A stretch of DNA of 64,000 nt from Eunapius fragilis (Eukaryota > Porifera > Demospongiae > Spongillida > Spongillidae), in contig OY811971.1 of NCBI GenBank assembly GCA_963681505.1, positions 21,667,353-21,731,352 of the forward strand. Reading direction: 5' to 3'. The notes under the pieces are model-generated. The model did no database searches, had not been told where the DNA came from, and saw only the letters and a list, made by a program, of their open reading frames with translations. Position numbers and translations under genes: made by a program. Position 1 is the first letter of the stretch; the number at the start of each line of letters is the position of its first letter. Positions 60,250 through 64,000 of the stretch are shown piece by piece.

Positions 60250-61510
60250 TAAACTGGAAGAAGGCCCGTAGTTAAAAGCTATCCTGGAGGCATTCAGCTG
60301 GCAAATGAAGAAATGGACATCTACACACATTAATACCTCTGCTTTGATATAGGCTTCAGTGTGTGCTGATTATCACTTCCTAGAAGTTATGAAAGCTACC
60401 ACCATGCACCGTCTATAATTCATAGAGTATGCTACCTGTCCCTTCCTTCATACTCAAATACCTCGTCCCCAGGCCAAATCTTCTCCGTTGTCAACGTCGT
60501 CTTCTAATTCTCGGGTGAGTATAACTCGGGATAGGAACGGTTTTAAAGAGCACCAATTATACAAATCGCTTTAGAATCTCCTGGAAGGACATCTTCAAGT
60601 ATCAGATGAGCATAAAACTGATATACATAATCATTACGTAATGCATAGTGTTGAATTGAAGCGTTCCCATGGCGAAATTTACGTATATTTAGTATTGTAC
60701 AAACAAACGAGGAGAGCAGACGACGAGTTAGAATTCTCCCGCGTTCCTTACAGTGATTCCAAACATAAGCGGACGTCTGCTCGTGACGGTAATTGAAGGG
60801 GGGGGGGGGGGGGGGGAGGGGGGGCAACTTGCCAGTAGTAATAATCGATTAAAAATTATAATGAAAACAATGAGGAAACAAGTATAGAAAAACATTCTCT
60901 AACGAGAAAGTTGGTGGGATATAGGAATTGGAGCCATTGCGGGAACAGGTAATGTAGCCATCGTAAGGCGGTAGCAATGACAGCTGGTTATCATTATAAA
61001 ATTAAACATGATTTGAACATTTTAAAAAGGCACTCGCTATGACAGCTGGTTTTGACTTCAGATTTTTTAATATCAAATTTTCTTTCAATATTTCTTAAAT
61101 TAATTAAAGTGGGGGAGGGGGGAGGGGGAGGAAACTGCATAAGTGCTCAAATTCATTGGCTAGTGCCCAGCTACATATGTATATACTCAAAGGCGCATCG
61201 GGATAAGCATAAGCTTTGTATAGTACTTTGAATTGAGCGTTTTTACGCATAGAAACCATCTGTGGTGAAATGGATTACAATAGCCTTTGTATCAAAGAGC
61301 TAGAGCTATGCATATGCACTTCGTACCGTGTGCCAACATAACTCCTTTACGTAGCAGAACTCCATCAGAACGTTTTACGTAGCAGAAACTCAATCCGATT
61401 TTAATAGTCTGGCCATTACTGCACGTGATCATGTGTGTAGTTATTCAATCCGCAAATTCATTAATAAACGAAGCTGAATTTATCGAGAGTTACGTTAGTA
61501 ACTCTCATAT
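60250..61510. other. No gene recognised; poly(G) tract 60798-60815
   Basis: The 18-base ataactcgggataggaac near 60523 is repeated at 61761. One arm of the foldback MITE family lies near 60893. Confidence 0.4.
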
Positions 61511-61581
61511 AGGATTTGACCCCGATTATGAATGTCATTAAAAAAACGCGACCCGCTTCTAACAAGACTCCCAACGAGCGG

Positions 61582-61770
61582 ATGGCTTACCTTGTTATCG
61601 TCGTCGTACAAGAAGGCAACAACAAGCAGTTTCGTGTTTGTTTGATGTCACAAAACCGCATGGTTGTAGAGAACAAAACAATTTTCGAAACTCGTACCCA
61701 GTCTCACGTATTTCTCGTTCTTCTTCTTCTTCTTGTTCTTGTTCTTGTTCTTGACCACGCATAACTCGGG
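61582..61770 (+). pseudogene. Possible distant relative of the 34.7-kb exon
   Basis: MAYLVIVVVQEGNNKQFRVC compares loosely with MAQGKSVLVCLGDNRRIVKF. An upstream ggatttgac motif lies at 61511. It then runs into a TTCTTCTTG simple repeat. Weak. Confidence 0.2.
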
Positions 61771-62133
61771 ATAGGAACACTTCTAAGAAATGAACATTGC
61801 ACCAATGGCTTCAGAATTCGTTGGCATTCTCGCTTCTGTGGTCAAAACGTCTCGAGGCTACATGACATATATCGGTGGTTGTGTTAGCAAATCACGTATA
61901 GTTAAGCTTACTGCACTGACAAGACTCGGATAGGTCCTACTTCGCTCTTTATACTAAGTACTAGCAGTATACATCATGTAATCAAATGTGTATGGTCTGG
62001 GCACTACACGTAGTGGTAATTAACTGTGGCGGTTATAGTAACGTGCACGTGCGTACTATAATCATTCTTGTTATTCGATCGTTGTAAGTTTGACGCTCTT
62101 TGTAACTTAGTGAAGTTGTTTTTTTTTTTTCAA

Positions 62134-62650
62134 AATGCCTTCACGTCAGGAAAAGAAGAAAGCCAAACGACGAGCATTTTACCTCAAAACTAGAGGCGAC
62201 GTATTAGATTCAGCCCGAGCGGAACTACAAAGCAGAGCCTGATAAGAAGCGGGCCTCTCTGAAAACTATCGAGCAGAGCCTGAAAAGAAACGGACCTCTC
62301 GACGCACAAGGTATCGAGATGCGATTAGTAGGGGGGGGGGGGGGGAGCGGGTGCTGTCTGCTTCTGGCCCGATACAAAATGCGTTCGTGGGTTCGATCGC
62401 GCTGGGGAATAACCTCTCTTCTATTTCGGCCGCCCCTTAAAGCCCCCTCAGATCCTGAAAAGGAACGGACCTCTCGACGTGCAAGGTATCGAGCAGATCC
62501 TGAAAAAAGACAGCGATATTGCCATAGTCCTGAACGTGCATCTCGCTCGGCGAAAAGAGTTAAGGTCGCTCAAAGTTATGTCGTACCTTTACAACCTCCC
62601 TCTAATATCAAGATGGATTACTTAACATGCTATACGGCTCATAATAGGGT
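62134..62650 (+). pseudogene. Charged ADPEKKR-repeat protein, copy 3, interrupted by an insertion
   Basis: Starts MPSRQEKKKAKRRAFYLKT, similar to the start at 49054. After shifts it reads NYKAEPDKKRASL, NYRAEPEKKRTSRRTRYRD and, after an insertion, DPEKERTSRRARYRADPEKR and SPERASRSAKRVKVAQSYVV. The repeat is about 13 residues, R-x-RYRADPEKKRTS. The insertion at about 62325-62452 carries a poly(G) run and the inverted gcggacagca unit seen at 34.4 kb. The last frame ends near 62650 beside a palindromic MITE. Function unknown; related copies lie in both segmental duplication blocks. Confidence 0.5.
62325..62452. mobile_element. Insertion carrying poly(G) and gctgtctgcttctggcccg unit
   Basis: Interrupts the ADPEKKR repeats between TRYRDAIS and the next DPEKERTS unit. 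Reverse complement of the unit arrayed at 34360-34640, so the GC-rich unit moves as, or with, an element. Confidence 0.6.
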
Positions 62651-62671
62651 ATGAATAAAAATCAATGAAAC

Positions 62672-62957
62672 AATTAAATAAAAAACATTCTCTATGAGAA
62701 AGTTGGTGGTATATAGGATTTGAAGGCAATGGTGGTGTAAAAAGGAAGGAAACAAGGGTCTAATAATAAGGGAAAATGGAATAGTCCTATATTTAGCACA
62801 TTGCTATATGTAGGATATAGTATGTTGTTCGTGTGCTAAATATAGGACTATTCCATTTTCCCTTATTATTAGACCCTTGTTTCCTTCCTTTTTACACCAC
62901 CATTGCCTTCAAATCCTATATACCACCAACTTTCTCATAGAGAATGTTTTTATTTAC
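62672..62957. mobile_element. Near-perfect palindromic MITE (arms about 125 bases)
   Basis: From aaataaaaaacattctctat to the inverse agagaatgtttttatttac; the arms are almost identical over gagaaagttggtggtatata ... ggactattcc, with a loop of about 30 bases near 62815. Arm identity suggests a young copy. Older relatives at 49668-49950. Confidence 0.9.
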
Positions 62958-62959
62958 TT

Positions 62960-64000
62960 GCAATAAGTTGCACAGTCGCATCCAGTGTTTGTTGACTGAC
63001 TACCACCTATTTTATATCACATGGTGTTTCTAAGTCTTTAATCATGATCAGAAAAAAAAAAAGAAGTTACGCGAACGTAAACGGACGTATGCACGCACGC
63101 ACGTTGGATAATTCTTATTGACTGCCTGTCTGCCAGACGAGTAACACCAATAGAACCTGCTGCACTACCAGAATACCAATTGGTTCCACGCGTATTTTTA
63201 TTCTTTGCAGGCATGTGCATAATCCTCCTCATATCGAGAAATTGGTGGTCAAAAGGATTACGCGGTATTCGGTCATTGCGTAAATCAATGTCCATAGAAA
63301 ATGTATGGACGCATTCAGAAAACTGCAGCTAACTGCAGAAAAAATATATATATTGACTACCTGCTCTCGGATTTGCAATGTGGTGACTAGTTGACATATT
63401 TTGTGTAGTTTTTCGCAACTTAAGTACCTATATCCGCACTTCCACATTAATTATGCAAGGTTTCCAATGTCCATTCATTTTTGTATAATTTCTATATTCA
63501 GTCATCAATATTCTATATCTAGTTGTTATTACCAACTTTGTTGTTATAACAACAAAGTTGGTAGTATTTAAAGTAATATTTAAAGCCTATTTCTTATCTT
63601 ATACAGCCACTGACTTTAGTGTGACGGACAAAGGCTCGTTTATCTCAAAGTGAGCAAAACTGTAGCACTAAAACTCTTAAGTTACCAAACTCAATCCACA
63701 GTACATGTGTGTTTGCATGCTTCGAGGCACAGGACACCATTGCAAACTTTCACATAGCCCTTGATAGATACAAGGGTGGAGTGACAAATTAAGGCATGTC
63801 TCAATGGAAGTGACGTATAAAATATCTGTTCACTCCAATATTGCTTTATTTACAATTGCAACTGTTACAGAGGTTACAATATCAGACTCTTTCTATCAGG
63901 GGATTACGAGTTTTTATGTGCATTAAATCGCCATTCAGGCGCAAGTGATATGCGAGCTGAATTAAAAAAAAAAGGGAAACACACAACATGTACATACCTT
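62960..64000. other. No gene recognised; 34-bp perfect palindrome at 63530-63563
   Basis: taccaactttgttgttat is followed by its exact inverse. No coding motif seen. Confidence 0.5.

Overview
This is a eukaryotic, metazoan window. There are no operons or Shine-Dalgarno sites. Recognisable coding pieces are short exons bounded by GT/AG junctions, and many homopolymers, dinucleotide microsatellites, minisatellites and decayed transposons lie between them. An SRCR exon, RAG1-like zinc domains, a PHD-like segment, piggyBac, Ty3/Gypsy, a non-LTR retrotransposon and Harbinger-type transposase remnants fit a marine invertebrate. A sponge or another early-branching animal is my best guess, but the species cannot be fixed from the sequence.

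Layout. 1-4.9 kb: a minus-strand gene or element in which a DDE-type transposase-like region (4.9-2.9 kb) is followed in the same orientation by a multi-exon ubiquitin-specific-protease (USP) domain (2.8-1.6 kb). 5.0-5.9 kb: a Gypsy pol remnant. 9.06-10.6 kb: the clearest intact gene, a secreted Tyr/Pro/Lys/Thr repeat protein with 23 uninterrupted 33-bp units. 12.1-14.4 kb: a diverged tandem duplication, then an SRCR exon. 15.1-15.9 kb: a MITE with terminal inverted repeats. 16.9-18.4 kb: a RAG1-N-terminal-like gene remnant (copy A). 19.4-22.0 kb: a TIR element with CACTGTG ends. 22.3-29.8 kb: a non-LTR reverse transcriptase remnant split by a 6.7-kb element with long TIRs and a TA target duplication, which carries a 2-kb higher-order minisatellite. 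30.5-32.6 kb: a broken piggyBac transposase. 33.4-35.1 kb: another TIR element carrying coding fragments. 35.1-38.4 and 45.4-49.5 kb: a direct segmental duplication whose two copies differ by transposon insertions, a minisatellite expansion and a local inversion. 40.0-43.4 kb: the most complete RAG1-like transposase remnant (copy B), with three smaller related fragments (C, D, E) nearby. 51.5-51.9 kb: an IS5/Harbinger-type transposase fragment. 53.95-55.06 kb: an intact single-exon gene for a papain-fold-like (PPPDE/LRAT-like) protein whose start abuts a transposon end. 58.2-58.7 kb: two exons of a SWIM zinc-finger protein. 62.1-62.65 kb: a charged repeat protein related to those in the segmental duplication, followed by a near-perfect palindrome.

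Few host genes are intact; most coding signal is mobile-element derived. The strongest biology is (1) five loci of a RAG1-like transposase family in 64 kb, (2) a transposase-USP association, (3) an adhesive-protein-like repeat gene, and (4) a nested-insertion and duplication history that can be read directly from target-site duplications and one empty site. Domain calls come from motif reading, not database searches.
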